In this document: piece after piece, positions 1 through 8,990 of the stretch
Numbering within the stretch: the first letter of the stretch is position 1
Layout of the letters: each line of letters opens with the position of its first letter
NCBI GenBank assembly: GCA_959602645.1
Contig: CAUGTZ010000011.1
Span: 13,625 to 77,624 of the forward strand
Length of the DNA stretch: 64,000 nucleotides
Direction: 5' to 3'
Source: an uncultured Collinsella sp.
GTDB taxonomy: Bacteria; Actinomycetota; Coriobacteriia; Coriobacteriales; Coriobacteriaceae
Made by a program: the position numbers and the translations under genes
Notes under the pieces: generated by a model
The model's database searches: none
What the model was told of the DNA's origin: nothing
The model's input: the letters and a program-made list of their open reading frames with translations, nothing else

Positions 1-16
1 AACAGACCTGCAAGAG

Positions 17-1471
17 TTAACTCAAGTCCTCGCCATTTGATGCAATGACCTTTTGGTACCAGCAGAAGCTGTCCTTTCGGTAGCGATCGAACGTGCCTTT
101 GCCCATATCATCGGCATCAACATAAACAAAGCCATAGCGCTTCTTCATCTGCCCCGTCGAGGCCGACACCAAATCGATACAGCCCCACGGCGTGTATCCC
201 ATCAGGTCAACACCGTCCTCGACAATTGCATCGCGCAGCGCAAGAATATGCCTTCGCAGGTAATCAATATGATACGCATCGTGGACTTTGCCGTCTTCCA
301 GCGCATCGAGTCCGCCCACACCGTTCTCGGCGATAAAGAGCGGAAGATGGTAACGATCGTGGTAGCCGGCAAGCGTCACGCGCAAACCCAGCGCATCGAT
401 CTGCCACTTCCAGGCAGTCTCTTTATCCTTGAGGTACGGATTGCGCAGCGTCGGGAACACGTTGCCCTCCGCCTTCTCGGCGATCACCTGATTATCGGCG
501 CACACTAAGCGCGAGCAATAGTACGAGAACGAGATGAAGTCGACCGTATGCTCTGCCAGATACTCCGTATCGCCCGGCTCAAAGGGCACGCGAACACCCT
601 CTTTCTCGAGTGCACGCAGCTTCCAAGCAGGATAGGCGCCCGCAGCCATCACGTCTGTGTAGAAGTAGCGGCCGCGGTCCTCCTCATACGCAAGCCATAC
701 GTCCTCGGGCGCACAACGGTACGGATAGGTCGCACCGGCAGCGACCATGCAACCCACCTTGTTTGCGGGATCGATCTTGTGCAGAATCTCGACAGCGCGA
801 GCGCTCGCCATAAACATATGGTGCGAGAACGCCGCGGTCACGGCTGCACGGTCACGCTCATCCTCGAGCGTGACACCCGCGTTGAGATAGGACAGCGCCA
901 CGCTGTTGATCTCGTTGAACGTAAGCCAATAACGCACGAGGCCCTGGTACGCGCGTCCGACGGTCTCGACGTAGTGCGCATACCGCTCGATCATCTCTCG
1001 GCTTTGCCAGCCACCATAGCGCTCGACCAGAGCCAACGGATAGTCGTAGTGCGACAGCGTCACAAGCGGCTCGATTCCATGCTCGCGCAGCGCCTCGAAT
1101 ACCTGACGGTAAAACTCCAAGCCCTCGCCGTTGGGCTCGGTCTCCATCCCTGTGGGAAAAATACGGCTCCAGCAAATTGAAAGACGCAGGCACTTAAAGC
1201 CCATCTCGGCAAAGAGCTCGACATCCTCGTGCCAATGATGGAAGAAGTCGTTGCCCCAGCGGCATGGATACAGCCTGTCCGGATTGTCCACGGGCTTTTG
1301 CCTGCCAAACATTACATCCCAGCGGTCGGAACCCTGTGGGATCAGGTCGGAGTGCGACATGCCGCGGCCGCCCTCGTTCCAGCCCCCTTCGGCCTGGTTG
1401 GCGGCGAGGGCACCACCCCACAAAAAGCCCTCGGGCATACCGGTGGCAGACGTTCTGTCAAAGTAACTCAT
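17..1471 (-). CDS. 6-phospho-beta-glucosidase, glycoside hydrolase family 1
   Basis: GH1 enzyme of 484 residues, the usual family length, expected to hydrolyse phosphorylated beta-glucosides (cellobiose-6-P type) in the cytoplasm after PTS import. Visible family marks are the N-terminal FLWGGALAANQAEG, the acid/base region TFNEIN (about residue 185), and the nucleophile motif FIAENG (about residue 380). The ATG lies one base past the stop of the EIIC gene, so it is the last gene of the EIIA-EIIB-EIIC-hydrolase operon. Substrate (cellobiose, arbutin or salicin phosphate) is inferred from the lactose/cellobiose-class PTS upstream. Confidence 0.93.
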   Translation of the reverse strand: MSYFDRTSATGMPEGFLWGGALAANQAEGGWNEGGRGMSHSDLIPQGSDRWDVMFGRQKPVDNPDRLYPCRWGNDFFHHWHEDVELFAEMGFKCLRLSICWSRIFPTGMETEPNGEGLEFYRQVFEALREHGIEPLVTLSHYDYPLALVERYGGWQSREMIERYAHYVETVGRAYQGLVRYWLTFNEINSVALSYLNAGVTLEDERDRAAVTAAFSHHMFMASARAVEILHKIDPANKVGCMVAAGATYPYRCAPEDVWLAYEEDRGRYFYTDVMAAGAYPAWKLRALEKEGVRVPFEPGDTEYLAEHTVDFISFSYYCSRLVCADNQVIAEKAEGNVFPTLRNPYLKDKETAWKWQIDALGLRVTLAGYHDRYHLPLFIAENGVGGLDALEDGKVHDAYHIDYLRRHILALRDAIVEDGVDLMGYTPWGCIDLVSASTGQMKKRYGFVYVDADDMGKGTFDRYRKDSFCWYQKVIASNGEDLS

Positions 1472-1472
1472 G

Positions 1473-2822
1473 CTACTCAGTATCCTCGGCAGAAGCTGCC
1501 GCGGCGTTCTCCTGCTCCTGAGCCAGGAGCTGGTTATCGTACACCTTAAAGAACGGGTACCAGACCACAGCCATGACCACGATCAAAACGATCGTAAACA
1601 CCCAGATGCGCGGGTCGAGGCACTGGACAAAGCCCTGAACGAAGATGGGGAACGTGCCGCTCACCAAGATGTAGAAGTTAGAGACAAGACCCAGTGAGAC
1701 CGCACCCCAATACAGCAGGGCCGAGATCATGCCGCCTAGCACAAACGGAATCATGAGGATCGGGTTGAAGATGATGGGCGCGCCGAAGATCGCGGGCTCG
1801 GAGATACGGAAGAAGCTCGGCACGATCGATGCCCTGCCAAATGCCTTGAGCTGCTGCGACTTTGCCCTAAACGCGCAGAGCGCCACAAAAGAGAACGTAT
1901 TACCCGTGCCGCCGATGAGGTTGATGGCCAACGACATGAGCACCGGGTGGAACTCAAGCGGCTGCCCGGCAGCATAGAGCGAGGCGTTGGCGGCAAAGGC
2001 GGCAAGCGTGACCGGGGCGGTGATGGGCATTACGATCATGTTGCCGTGGACGCCAAAACACCAAAACAGCAGCGTCATGAAGCAGATAAGCAGTGCGCCG
2101 GGCACAGAGTCAACTGCGACGGAAAGCGGGGCAGCGAGCAGCTTCTCGATAACCGAGGGGATGGACAGCGCGGGATCGATCATCTGGATCAGCAGGTTGC
2201 CGCCAAAGAAGATGAGGATGTTGGCGAGCATAGGTACGATGGCGCCAAAGGTTTCGGACAAAAACGGCGGCACGCCATCGGGCATCTTGATGGTGATGCC
2301 CTTGGTCTGGCAGAAGCGCGTGACCTCGACGGAGACCAAGGCAACGATGATGGCGGTAAACAGGCCCTGCGCACCCAGATAGGTGCAGGGGACCGCCTGG
2401 AGCACGGACCCGTCAGCAAGCTGGTAGTAGGACGACGGCGCCGCGGCGATCAGGAACATCACCAGCGAGGTCATGCCGGCGTTAAGCTTGGGCATCTTGT
2501 AGGTGCCCGCCAGGTTATAGGCGATTGCGAACGTCACGATCACCGACAGTATGCCCATCGTCATGTTGAAGGGGATGAGCAGCGTGAGCTTATTGGCCGT
2601 GGCAAAATCGAGCCAAGGGCCAAAGACGGACCAGAACCCGCCCTGCGCCACCAGGTCGGCCGTGACCGGCGGGTTGGCGAGGATCATAAAGACGGCAGAT
2701 ACCAAGATGAAGCTGATCGCGCTCATAAAGCCCTTTTGCATGGAGGCAAAGTGGCGCTCGGTGCCGCAGAAATTGGCGATAGGGGTCAGTTTTTCCTGAA
2801 GCAGGGTCATGAACTTCTCCAT
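1473..2822 (-). CDS. PTS system lactose/cellobiose-family EIIC permease
   Basis: Integral membrane transport subunit, 449 residues with about ten hydrophobic segments, matching the CelB/ChbC/LicC type. It moves the beta-glucoside across the membrane while EIIB phosphorylates it. The start is ATG behind AGGAGG with a good spacer. It sits 9 bp after the EIIB gene and directly before the phospho-beta-glucosidase, so the set is a complete uptake and cleavage operon. The C terminus ends in a short Glu/Ala-rich tail. Substrate specificity cannot be read from sequence alone. Confidence 0.93.
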   Translation of the reverse strand: MEKFMTLLQEKLTPIANFCGTERHFASMQKGFMSAISFILVSAVFMILANPPVTADLVAQGGFWSVFGPWLDFATANKLTLLIPFNMTMGILSVIVTFAIAYNLAGTYKMPKLNAGMTSLVMFLIAAAPSSYYQLADGSVLQAVPCTYLGAQGLFTAIIVALVSVEVTRFCQTKGITIKMPDGVPPFLSETFGAIVPMLANILIFFGGNLLIQMIDPALSIPSVIEKLLAAPLSVAVDSVPGALLICFMTLLFWCFGVHGNMIVMPITAPVTLAAFAANASLYAAGQPLEFHPVLMSLAINLIGGTGNTFSFVALCAFRAKSQQLKAFGRASIVPSFFRISEPAIFGAPIIFNPILMIPFVLGGMISALLYWGAVSLGLVSNFYILVSGTFPIFVQGFVQCLDPRIWVFTIVLIVVMAVVWYPFFKVYDNQLLAQEQENAAAASAEDTE

Positions 2823-2831
2823 GGTTGCCTC

Positions 2832-3125
2832 CTAACCCAACAGCGACTGGGCGAGTGCCAGCACGTTGGCGGCGTTGCCCATGCCGTAGTCCTGTGCAGG
2901 GATGACCGCGGTCGGCTTACCGCTCCCCTGCTTGACGGTGTTGAGCTGGTAGGACACCTGCGGCCCCAAGAGCAGCACGTCATAATTGGCGCACGTCTCC
3001 TGATACTCGCCGATACCCACCGCATCGATATCGAGCTCGATGCCGTTTTGCTCCGCATATTTCTCGAGTTTCTTCATCAGAATGCTTGTAGACAGACCAG
3101 CTGCGCAAACAAGAAGGATCTTCAT
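2832..3125 (-). CDS. PTS system lactose/cellobiose-family EIIB
   Basis: Small cytoplasmic phosphotransfer protein of 97 residues. The phospho-acceptor Cys lies in the typical N-terminal loop KILLVCAAGLSTS, and a Rossmann-like pattern follows (DVLLLGPQV). An upstream in-frame ATG six codons earlier is possible, but GAAGGGAA sits about 7 bases before the chosen ATG, and the family normally begins with MKILLVC. It passes phosphate from EIIA to the sugar bound by EIIC. Gene order EIIA-EIIB-EIIC supports a single transcript. Confidence 0.93.
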   Translation of the reverse strand: MKILLVCAAGLSTSILMKKLEKYAEQNGIELDIDAVGIGEYQETCANYDVLLLGPQVSYQLNTVKQGSGKPTAVIPAQDYGMGNAANVLALAQSLLG

Positions 3126-3171
3126 AAGGGATTCCCTTCGCATTGATTGGTTGGATAGTCACCGCACGCCG

Positions 3172-3498
3172 CTAGGCGTTCTTGGTTGCAGTGCGCTCAT
3201 ACAGGCAGATCAGCTCCTGCACGAGCTCCTGAGCAAGCATGGAGCACATGAGGTGGTCCTGAGCATGGACCAGCAACACATCCACCGACAGATGCTCGCC
3301 CGCTGCCTCAGTCGAAAGCAGCTGCGTTTGGATGTGGTGAGCCTTGATTCCCGCATCCTTTGACTGCTTCATGAGTTTGGCGGCGGCGTCAAAATCCCCC
3401 GCTTTTGCCTTTTCAAGGGCTTCGAAGGCAAGGCTGCGTGCCTCTCCCGCTGCAGCGACCAGCTGAAACGAAACCATCTCGGTTCCCTGATCGTCCAT
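3172..3498 (-). CDS. PTS system lactose/cellobiose-family EIIA
   Basis: 108-residue helical protein of the lactose/cellobiose EIIA class. The phospho-acceptor His is in VLLVHAQDHLM near residue 78, and the N-terminal helix contains the usual GEARSLAFEAL. It receives phosphate from HPr and donates it to EIIB. It is the first gene of the sugar operon, with GAGGAGA ahead of its ATG. About 120 bp of untranslated DNA separates it from the regulator gene upstream on the same strand, the likely place for the operon promoter and regulator site. Confidence 0.92.
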   Translation of the reverse strand: MDDQGTEMVSFQLVAAAGEARSLAFEALEKAKAGDFDAAAKLMKQSKDAGIKAHHIQTQLLSTEAAGEHLSVDVLLVHAQDHLMCSMLAQELVQELICLYERTATKNA

Positions 3499-3617
3499 AA
3501 CGGTCTCCTCTCCCGTGATGTTTGGTTTGTACTTGAATATTCGAAACGCCTATCTCCCGCCCGCAATCCTCGAGGTTTATTGCAAGTAGACTGACAGGGT
3601 CATCGACAAAAGAAGTC

Positions 3618-5513
3618 TTAAGCCGTATGCGCTTGCACAAGCGCCATCAGCTCATGCCAGGACCGGCGCTCGCGTAGGCGCTCGACCCCCTGGCGGTCCA
3701 TAAAGATCTCGGCGAGCAGTGAGCTCAAAATCCGCGCCTCATCGCCGCCCGACCGGGCAAACGACACCATAAAGACGATATCGACCTCATGGCCGTATTC
3801 GTCCCAAAGAATGGGATGTTCGAGCAGGCCCACGGTAACAAAGGCCTTGGCGCTCAAGGGATGCATCCCATGGGGCATGGCTACCCCATTGCCAAACGAG
3901 GTGGCACTCGCGCTCTCGCGCTCGGCGACCTCTTGGGCAAACTGGGCATCGACACGGCCGCTCTCGACGGCGCGCTCGGAGAGATATCGGAGAACGGCCT
4001 GCTTCGACGACGCCTCAACGCGGTTGAAGAACAGGGCACGGCTAAAGAAAGAACTCACGGAGTCCGATTGCGCAGTGTCGTCGCTCAGCACCTTGCGGAT
4101 AGCGTTGACATCGCTCGTCTCCAAGAAGAAATCGGCCTCGCGGACGGGCACGGGCAACTTGACGTTGAGCGGCACCGTTGTGAACACGTAGTCGATATGC
4201 GAAAAATCGAACGTTCCCACGCGGGCGACATCGCATGTCTCAATCGAATCGATATACATGCCAAACTGCTTGCGGTACTGGTGCTCGAGCATACGGGCGC
4301 TTCCCGCTCCCGAGGCGCACACGATCAGGATGCGTTTGCGACGCGGCTGGTCGGCTTGCTGCTCGAGGGCCAGGGCAAATGCCATGGCGATGTAGCCGAG
4401 CTCTTCATCAGAGGGCTGGCTGCCAAAATGACGCTCGAGTACCTGCGAGGTGCCAGCTGCCATCGAATAGGCCAACGGAAACCTCGTCTTGATATCGGGC
4501 AGCATGGGGTTATCCATATGCATGTGATATTCAAGGCGATAGCCCAGAGGGCCGATATGCCGAGCAAGGTTCATGCGAAGTTCAAGATCGCCGCTAAAGT
4601 CAAACCTAAACTCATCGTTGACCGCACGTACCATCTCGGAAGCAATCTCCCACATCTCGTCCGAGATAACGGCAGAGCCCTTCTCGGGCACGCCCGTGCC
4701 CCTGCCGAGCAAATGGATTGCGATAAAGGCAACCTCTTCTCGGGGCATGCTCACGCCCAGGGCATCCTTGATGTTTGCGGCAATCTGGAAAGCCGCGGCG
4801 TATTCGCGCGTTCCCTCCAGTTTTTGAACGTCCGATTCTGCAGCTGGGACATAGCAGCCCTGCTCGATGCGGCCAAGAGCAATGTAAAGATGCATGATGA
4901 GATTGCGGGATGCCAGCGAGCTCACCGTGACGGGCGAGGCCGTCAGGGCATCGTCCACACATGCGGCGATGGCCCGCAGGCGCTCGGCGAGCTTTGCATC
5001 GTCGGTGTCGGGCAACACGGGCCTCACCAGCGAGGCCAGGCACAGGCGCCGTTGCGACTCCCCGCCCGCAACGCGGATTCCGTAGCGTGGGCGCTTTTCG
5101 AGCGTTAAGTCAAATTGGGCGAGTTTCTGCTCTACCAGACGCATGTCATTGGACAGAGTCCGCGCCGAAACGTAGAGTAAATCCGCATACTCCTCAATCG
5201 TCACCCACTGGGACCGCATGAGGAGGTCGTTAAGAAGGAAGGACACACGGCCATCGCGCGTATCAGGAATGCCCGGATGGGCCAGAGCCGCACCGTCTAG
5301 CAAGCGAGCAAGCTCATCTGCACGTGCAACATCGATACGATACTGCCCCTTGCTGCCAACGATGCGTGCAACCCCTGCAAGGCTGTCGTTTGCGCGATGG
5401 ATATAGTTTCTCACGGCGCGCTCGCTTACCTCGAGACGCTTGGCAAGTACCGCGACAGCGACAGGCTGAGCGTCCTCGATCATATTTACAAGCTGCTTGA
5501 CGCGAGCATCCAT
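3618..5513 (-). CDS. PRD-containing PTS-regulated transcriptional activator (LicR/MtlR type)
   Basis: 631-residue regulator. It has an N-terminal HTH (AVLAKRLEVSERAVRNYI), a second HTH around residues 95-150, two PRD regions with His residues (one near residue 215, another containing ARHIGPLGYRLEYH), an EIIB-like domain with IVCASGAGSARML around residue 395, and a C-terminal EIIA-like domain with FGNGVAMPHG near residue 545. In this family, phosphorylation of PRD and EII domains by HPr and EIIB sets activity. It lies directly upstream of the beta-glucoside operon on the same strand and is the obvious candidate activator. AAAGGAGGAGG precedes the ATG. Confidence 0.92.
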   Translation of the reverse strand: MDARVKQLVNMIEDAQPVAVAVLAKRLEVSERAVRNYIHRANDSLAGVARIVGSKGQYRIDVARADELARLLDGAALAHPGIPDTRDGRVSFLLNDLLMRSQWVTIEEYADLLYVSARTLSNDMRLVEQKLAQFDLTLEKRPRYGIRVAGGESQRRLCLASLVRPVLPDTDDAKLAERLRAIAACVDDALTASPVTVSSLASRNLIMHLYIALGRIEQGCYVPAAESDVQKLEGTREYAAAFQIAANIKDALGVSMPREEVAFIAIHLLGRGTGVPEKGSAVISDEMWEIASEMVRAVNDEFRFDFSGDLELRMNLARHIGPLGYRLEYHMHMDNPMLPDIKTRFPLAYSMAAGTSQVLERHFGSQPSDEELGYIAMAFALALEQQADQPRRKRILIVCASGAGSARMLEHQYRKQFGMYIDSIETCDVARVGTFDFSHIDYVFTTVPLNVKLPVPVREADFFLETSDVNAIRKVLSDDTAQSDSVSSFFSRALFFNRVEASSKQAVLRYLSERAVESGRVDAQFAQEVAERESASATSFGNGVAMPHGMHPLSAKAFVTVGLLEHPILWDEYGHEVDIVFMVSFARSGGDEARILSSLLAEIFMDRQGVERLRERRSWHELMALVQAHTA

Positions 5514-5689
5514 GTCCTCCTCCTTTCCCTGCGTCTAGTCTAACGCGGTAAAGAATGACACTCCACGTCGCGCTCGTTCCGCCAACTCGGAACAGGTTGC
5601 GGGGAGTCCAGCTGAGCTATGGAGAGCCTGGGGAGAGGGCCCGAAGGCAATGCGTCGGTGTGGGATGCGCCTTCCCAGCCATTGGGCAG

Positions 5690-5840
5690 TCATTGGGGAC
5701 AGACTAAAATGAGTAGTCGTTGGGGACGTTCTTGTTTGACTAGTCGTTTAAGAACGTCCCCAATGACTATTAAGGACTGTCCCAAGCTGCCGGCAGGAAA
5801 GGACCGTCCCCAAGTGCCGGGTTTGTCCCCAATGACTAGG
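5690..5840. repeat. Dispersed palindromic repeat cluster
   Basis: Non-coding run built from arms GGGGACGTTCTT and AAGAACGTCCCC around a GACTAGTCGTTT centre (5723-5763), then outer TCATTGGGGAC / GTCCCCAATGAC arms. It is followed by a GCCGGCAGGAAAGGACCGTCCC unit (5789-5811). The first part resembles a palindrome at 59285-59345. The second resembles the units at 13341-13386 and 20082-20128, so these are members of genome-dispersed repeat families. Short ORFs across the region show no protein-like features. No function is assigned. Confidence 0.7.
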
Positions 5841-5851
5841 TGAATAGCAAA

Positions 5852-5881
5852 AGCCCCGCAGTCGGAGCGGACTGCGGGGCT
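5852..5881 (-). terminator. Rho-independent terminator after carbamate kinase gene
   Basis: A perfect 12-bp stem (AGCCCCGCAGTC with GACTGCGGGGCT) and a 6-nt loop, followed on the minus strand by a TTTTGCTATT tract. It lies about 65 bp after the stop of the carbamate kinase gene. Confidence 0.85.
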
Positions 5882-5946
5882 CGTGAAGAGAGGCTGGTTT
5901 GTGGGCGTCTTGCCTGGCGCCCACGGGAGAGGCAACAGAGTAGGGA

Positions 5947-6909
5947 CTACTCGTGGATGCGGGTACCGGAGAGGCCGGCCATGGTCTCGGCGGCCTTGTC
6001 CAGGGCGCCGATGATGCAGGTGCGGCCCTTGCGGGAGCGGGCAAACTTGATGGCGGCGCGGACCTTGGGCTCCATGGAACCCTTGCCGAACTGGCCCTCG
6101 TCGGCCAGGCGCTCGGCCTCGTCGGCGGTGATGTCCTCGAGCTCCTCCTGGTTGGGCTTGCCAAAGTTGATGGCGACATGCTCAACGGCGGTCAGCAGGA
6201 ACAGAACGTCGGCGTCGCAGTCCTCGGCCAGCAGCTCGCCGCCCAGATCCTTGTCGATAACGGCGGGAACGCCCTTGTAGCAGCCCTTGTTCTCGTAGTC
6301 GCGGACGACGGGGATGCCGCCGCCACCGCAGGCGATGACGATGAACTCGTTGTCGAGCAGGTTGAGGATGGAGTCAGCCTCGACGATCTTCTTGGGATCA
6401 GGGGAAGCGACGACGCGACGCCAGCCGCGGCCGGAATCCTCGACGAAGACCTTGGAAGGATCCTCGGCCATGAACTCCTTGGCCTGCTCCTCGGTGTAGA
6501 AGGGGCCGATCGGCTTGGTCGGGTTCTTGAACGCGGGATCGTCCGGGTCGCACTCGATCTGGGTGACGACGGTGGCGGCGTGCCAACGCTTATAGCGCTT
6601 GTGCATCTCGCGGCCGATGCCCTGCTGCAGGTGATAGCCAATGTAGCCCTGGGACATGGCGCCGCACTCGGGCAGCGGCATCTCGGGGGTGCCGATGGCA
6701 TCGTGGGCAGCGGCGAAGGCGTTCTGGATCATGCCGACCTGCGGGCCGTTGCCGTGGGTGATGATAATCTCGTTGCCCTGCTCGATGAGGCCGAGGAGCG
6801 CGTGGGCGGTGTTGCTCACGGCCTCGATCTGCTCGACGGGGTTGTTGCCGAGGGCGTTGCCGCCAAGGGCGACGACAATACGATCGGGCTTGCCAAGAGG
6901 CTTAGACAT
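5947..6909 (-). CDS. arcC: Carbamate kinase
   Basis: 320-residue kinase that converts carbamoyl phosphate plus ADP to ATP, CO2 and ammonia, the energy-yielding last step of arginine deiminase or allantoin/agmatine pathways. Family marks are RIVVALGGNALGNN at the N terminus, THGNGPQVG, and ACGGGGIPV in the middle. The start is ATG preceded by AAAGGA; an upstream 12-codon extension lacks a ribosome site. It appears monocistronic, with its own terminator. No arginine deiminase or ornithine carbamoyltransferase gene lies nearby, so its pathway partner must be elsewhere. Confidence 0.95.
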   Translation of the reverse strand: MSKPLGKPDRIVVALGGNALGNNPVEQIEAVSNTAHALLGLIEQGNEIIITHGNGPQVGMIQNAFAAAHDAIGTPEMPLPECGAMSQGYIGYHLQQGIGREMHKRYKRWHAATVVTQIECDPDDPAFKNPTKPIGPFYTEEQAKEFMAEDPSKVFVEDSGRGWRRVVASPDPKKIVEADSILNLLDNEFIVIACGGGGIPVVRDYENKGCYKGVPAVIDKDLGGELLAEDCDADVLFLLTAVEHVAINFGKPNQEELEDITADEAERLADEGQFGKGSMEPKVRAAIKFARSRKGRTCIIGALDKAAETMAGLSGTRIHE

Positions 6910-7218
6910 TGCTGGAATCCTTTCTGTAAAAGGCCTACAACCCATTAATAACCCGCGTCCGTGCGATACGCGAGTTTATTAAGGTTTATATTCTCTTTAT
7001 CGCTCATTTTATTCATTTTGAAAATACCTAAGCGGCGAACGGTCGATTTTACCCGCTCAGCGTAAAGAAGCCCAGTTCAGGCATATCTACGCTATTTACG
7101 TGCAACTTTATTTAAATAGAGCAGGGATTAGACCAGATTATGCAAACTATATCTTTGCTAAACACAAAACGGACAGCGCAATATCTTACTCGCACTATAC
7201 GCGATTCTATACATTAAT
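6910..7218. other. AT-rich intergenic region
   Basis: About 310 bases upstream of the carbamate kinase gene, clearly AT-richer than the flanks and with several TTTAT/TATATT stretches. It probably holds the arcC promoter. I see no gene, RNA or strong hairpin in it. Confidence 0.5.
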
Positions 7219-7494
7219 TTGACGAGTATGCACCCCTGCAAAAACATGGGGCTTTTCATCCAACATAAGGGATACCCGATCGCGCTTCACCCCGCGGCAA
7301 GCGACTGCGAGTTCGCAGTATGGAACTTTACCGTCGGCTTCTGCATGAACGCTGCCGACGCCCTTTCGCTCCTGCGCGCCCAAGCAGCCGAGAACGCTAA
7401 CGGCGCCACTGTCAACCTGGCCACCCTCAACAACGGCGCCGCCAGCCTTTTCGAAAAGTACCGTGCTGGTTCGCTGGCTTTGAGGCCTAAGTGA
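7219..7494 (+). CDS. Hypothetical short protein, possibly a gene remnant
   Basis: Open frame of up to 91 residues with a likely ATG a few codons in (MHPCKNMGLF). I do not recognise it. The C-terminal half, beginning FCMNAADALSLLR, looks like normal amphipathic protein with typical codon use for the genome; the first third does not. No convincing ribosome site is seen. It lies just upstream of the 34-bp repeats and the AAA ATPase gene, so it may be the tail of an older gene displaced by that module. Low confidence that it is expressed. Confidence 0.3.
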   Translation: MTSMHPCKNMGLFIQHKGYPIALHPAASDCEFAVWNFTVGFCMNAADALSLLRAQAAENANGATVNLATLNNGAASLFEKYRAGSLALRPK

Positions 7495-7500
7495 GCTTTG

Positions 7501-7586
7501 CTATTTGCCAATTTTTGTATGATTTGGGTCAAATCTATTTGTCAATTTTTGTATGATTAGGGGCAAATCTATTTGCCAATTTTTGT
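7501..7586 (+). repeat. 34-bp direct repeats in front of ATPase gene
   Basis: Units begin at 7501, 7535 and 7569 with the core CTATTTGYCAATTTTTGT. The first two are full 34-bp copies; the third is cut after 18 bp. They end about 15 bases before the ATPase start codon, so they overlap its promoter or leader. They could be operator sites or relics of slipped duplication. Confidence 0.75.
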
Positions 7587-7601
7587 CAATGAGGTGTTTT
7601 A

Positions 7602-8963
7602 ATGCTACGCCGCAAGGTCACTGATAGGCTTTTGAGCTGGAAGAATAACTCCCATAAGGCCCTGCTTGTTACCGGTGCGCGTCAGATTGGCAAGAGCTAT
7701 GCGATTCGCGCGTTTGGAAAGAGCAACTACGCTTCGTATTATGAGGTCAATCTGTTACTTGATGCCGAGGCAAGAGACGTACTTGTTGGCGCTAAGAACT
7801 CCATTGACTTCATCAACCGTGTGGCCCTTCTTGCGAATGCACCGCTTGTTGAAGGAGACACGCTTATCTTCGTCGATGAGATTCAGGAGTATCCGCAGAT
7901 CGTTACACTTATGAAGGCGCTGGTCGAGGACGGACGCTTTAGCTATGTCTTCTCGGGGTCTATGCTTGGGACTGAGTTTAAGGGGATCTCTTCTTTTCCG
8001 GTAGGGTATGTCGAGCACATTGTTATGCGGCCGATGGATTTTGAAGAGTTTTGTTGGGCAAACAGCGTCAGCGAAAATATGCTTGCAGATATTCGCAGCC
8101 GCCTTGTCGAGAGACGTCCCGTCGAAAACTATATTCATGAGGCGATGCTCAAAAACTTTAGAGCCTATATCGTTTGCGGCGGCATGCCGGAGGTCGTTCA
8201 GAACTATATCGATTCGGGCTATTCGCTCGTGAGAACGCGTGAGCTTCAAATTCAGCTAGTCGATCAGTACAAAAGCGATATCTCTAAATATGCATCGACT
8301 CGAGCGTTTAACGTTCGCTCCATTTTCGAGCAAATTCCCGTTCAGCTTGAGGCGGAGTCCCATCGCTTTATCGTCTCGTCTCTAGGCGAGGGAGCTCGTC
8401 TTCAAAAATACGAGCAGGATTTCCTATGGCTGGTGAACGCAGGCGTTGGATTGATGGTCCCCCAGGTGACGGAGGCACGAAGTCCTCTCAAGAGGACGGA
8501 GAAAACGACGGCCTTTAAACTATACGAGTCCGATACAGGTATGCTCGCATCGCGGTATCCCGGCAGCACGGCACGCGCCGTCTACCTTGACATGAAAACC
8601 CCCAACCTCGGCGGCCTCTATGAGAACGTGGTCGCACAGGAACTCGTTGCCCTCGGAGCAGATACGTGGTACTACCAAACGCGTGAGGTCGGTGAAGTCG
8701 ACTTTGTAATCGAAGGTGCCCGCGGGCATGTTGTCCCAATCGAAGTCAAATCGGGCAAGAAAGTTCGAGCACATGCAGCCCTCGACCGTTTGATGAGTGT
8801 GGGCGAGTACAAAATTCCCGAGGCCGTTGTGCTGAGCCACGAAAACCTTTGCAAAGAGGGCAAGATCCTTTACGTTCCAATCTATATGACATTCTGTCTC
8901 GATGAGTTTATGGAAAAGGACGACCCCAACAACGATTTCTCGTTTGCACCCATATCTCTCTAG
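7602..8963 (+). CDS. AAA family ATPase with DUF4143 C-terminal domain
   Basis: 453-residue ATP-binding protein. Walker A is GARQIGKS (about residue 25), Walker B is TLIFVDEIQ (about residue 90), and the C-terminal half has the DUF4143 pattern with a nuclease-like EVDFVIEG...PIEVKSGKK (about residues 365-390). Such proteins are widespread in gut bacteria, often in accessory DNA; their role is unknown, though a PD-(D/E)XK-like nuclease module has been suggested for the C terminus. The start is ATG after GAGGTG. It stands alone between a repeat array upstream and a hairpin array downstream. Confidence 0.85.
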   Translation: MLRRKVTDRLLSWKNNSHKALLVTGARQIGKSYAIRAFGKSNYASYYEVNLLLDAEARDVLVGAKNSIDFINRVALLANAPLVEGDTLIFVDEIQEYPQIVTLMKALVEDGRFSYVFSGSMLGTEFKGISSFPVGYVEHIVMRPMDFEEFCWANSVSENMLADIRSRLVERRPVENYIHEAMLKNFRAYIVCGGMPEVVQNYIDSGYSLVRTRELQIQLVDQYKSDISKYASTRAFNVRSIFEQIPVQLEAESHRFIVSSLGEGARLQKYEQDFLWLVNAGVGLMVPQVTEARSPLKRTEKTTAFKLYESDTGMLASRYPGSTARAVYLDMKTPNLGGLYENVVAQELVALGADTWYYQTREVGEVDFVIEGARGHVVPIEVKSGKKVRAHAALDRLMSVGEYKIPEAVVLSHENLCKEGKILYVPIYMTFCLDEFMEKDDPNNDFSFAPISL

Positions 8964-8990
8964 GTCATCTGAGTCCGCAAGCCAGCCCCC

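Noticed and set aside
1947..3146. 399-codon plus-strand frame across the PTS genes
   Set aside because: Antisense shadow; the minus-strand genes show PTS motifs and ribosome sites.
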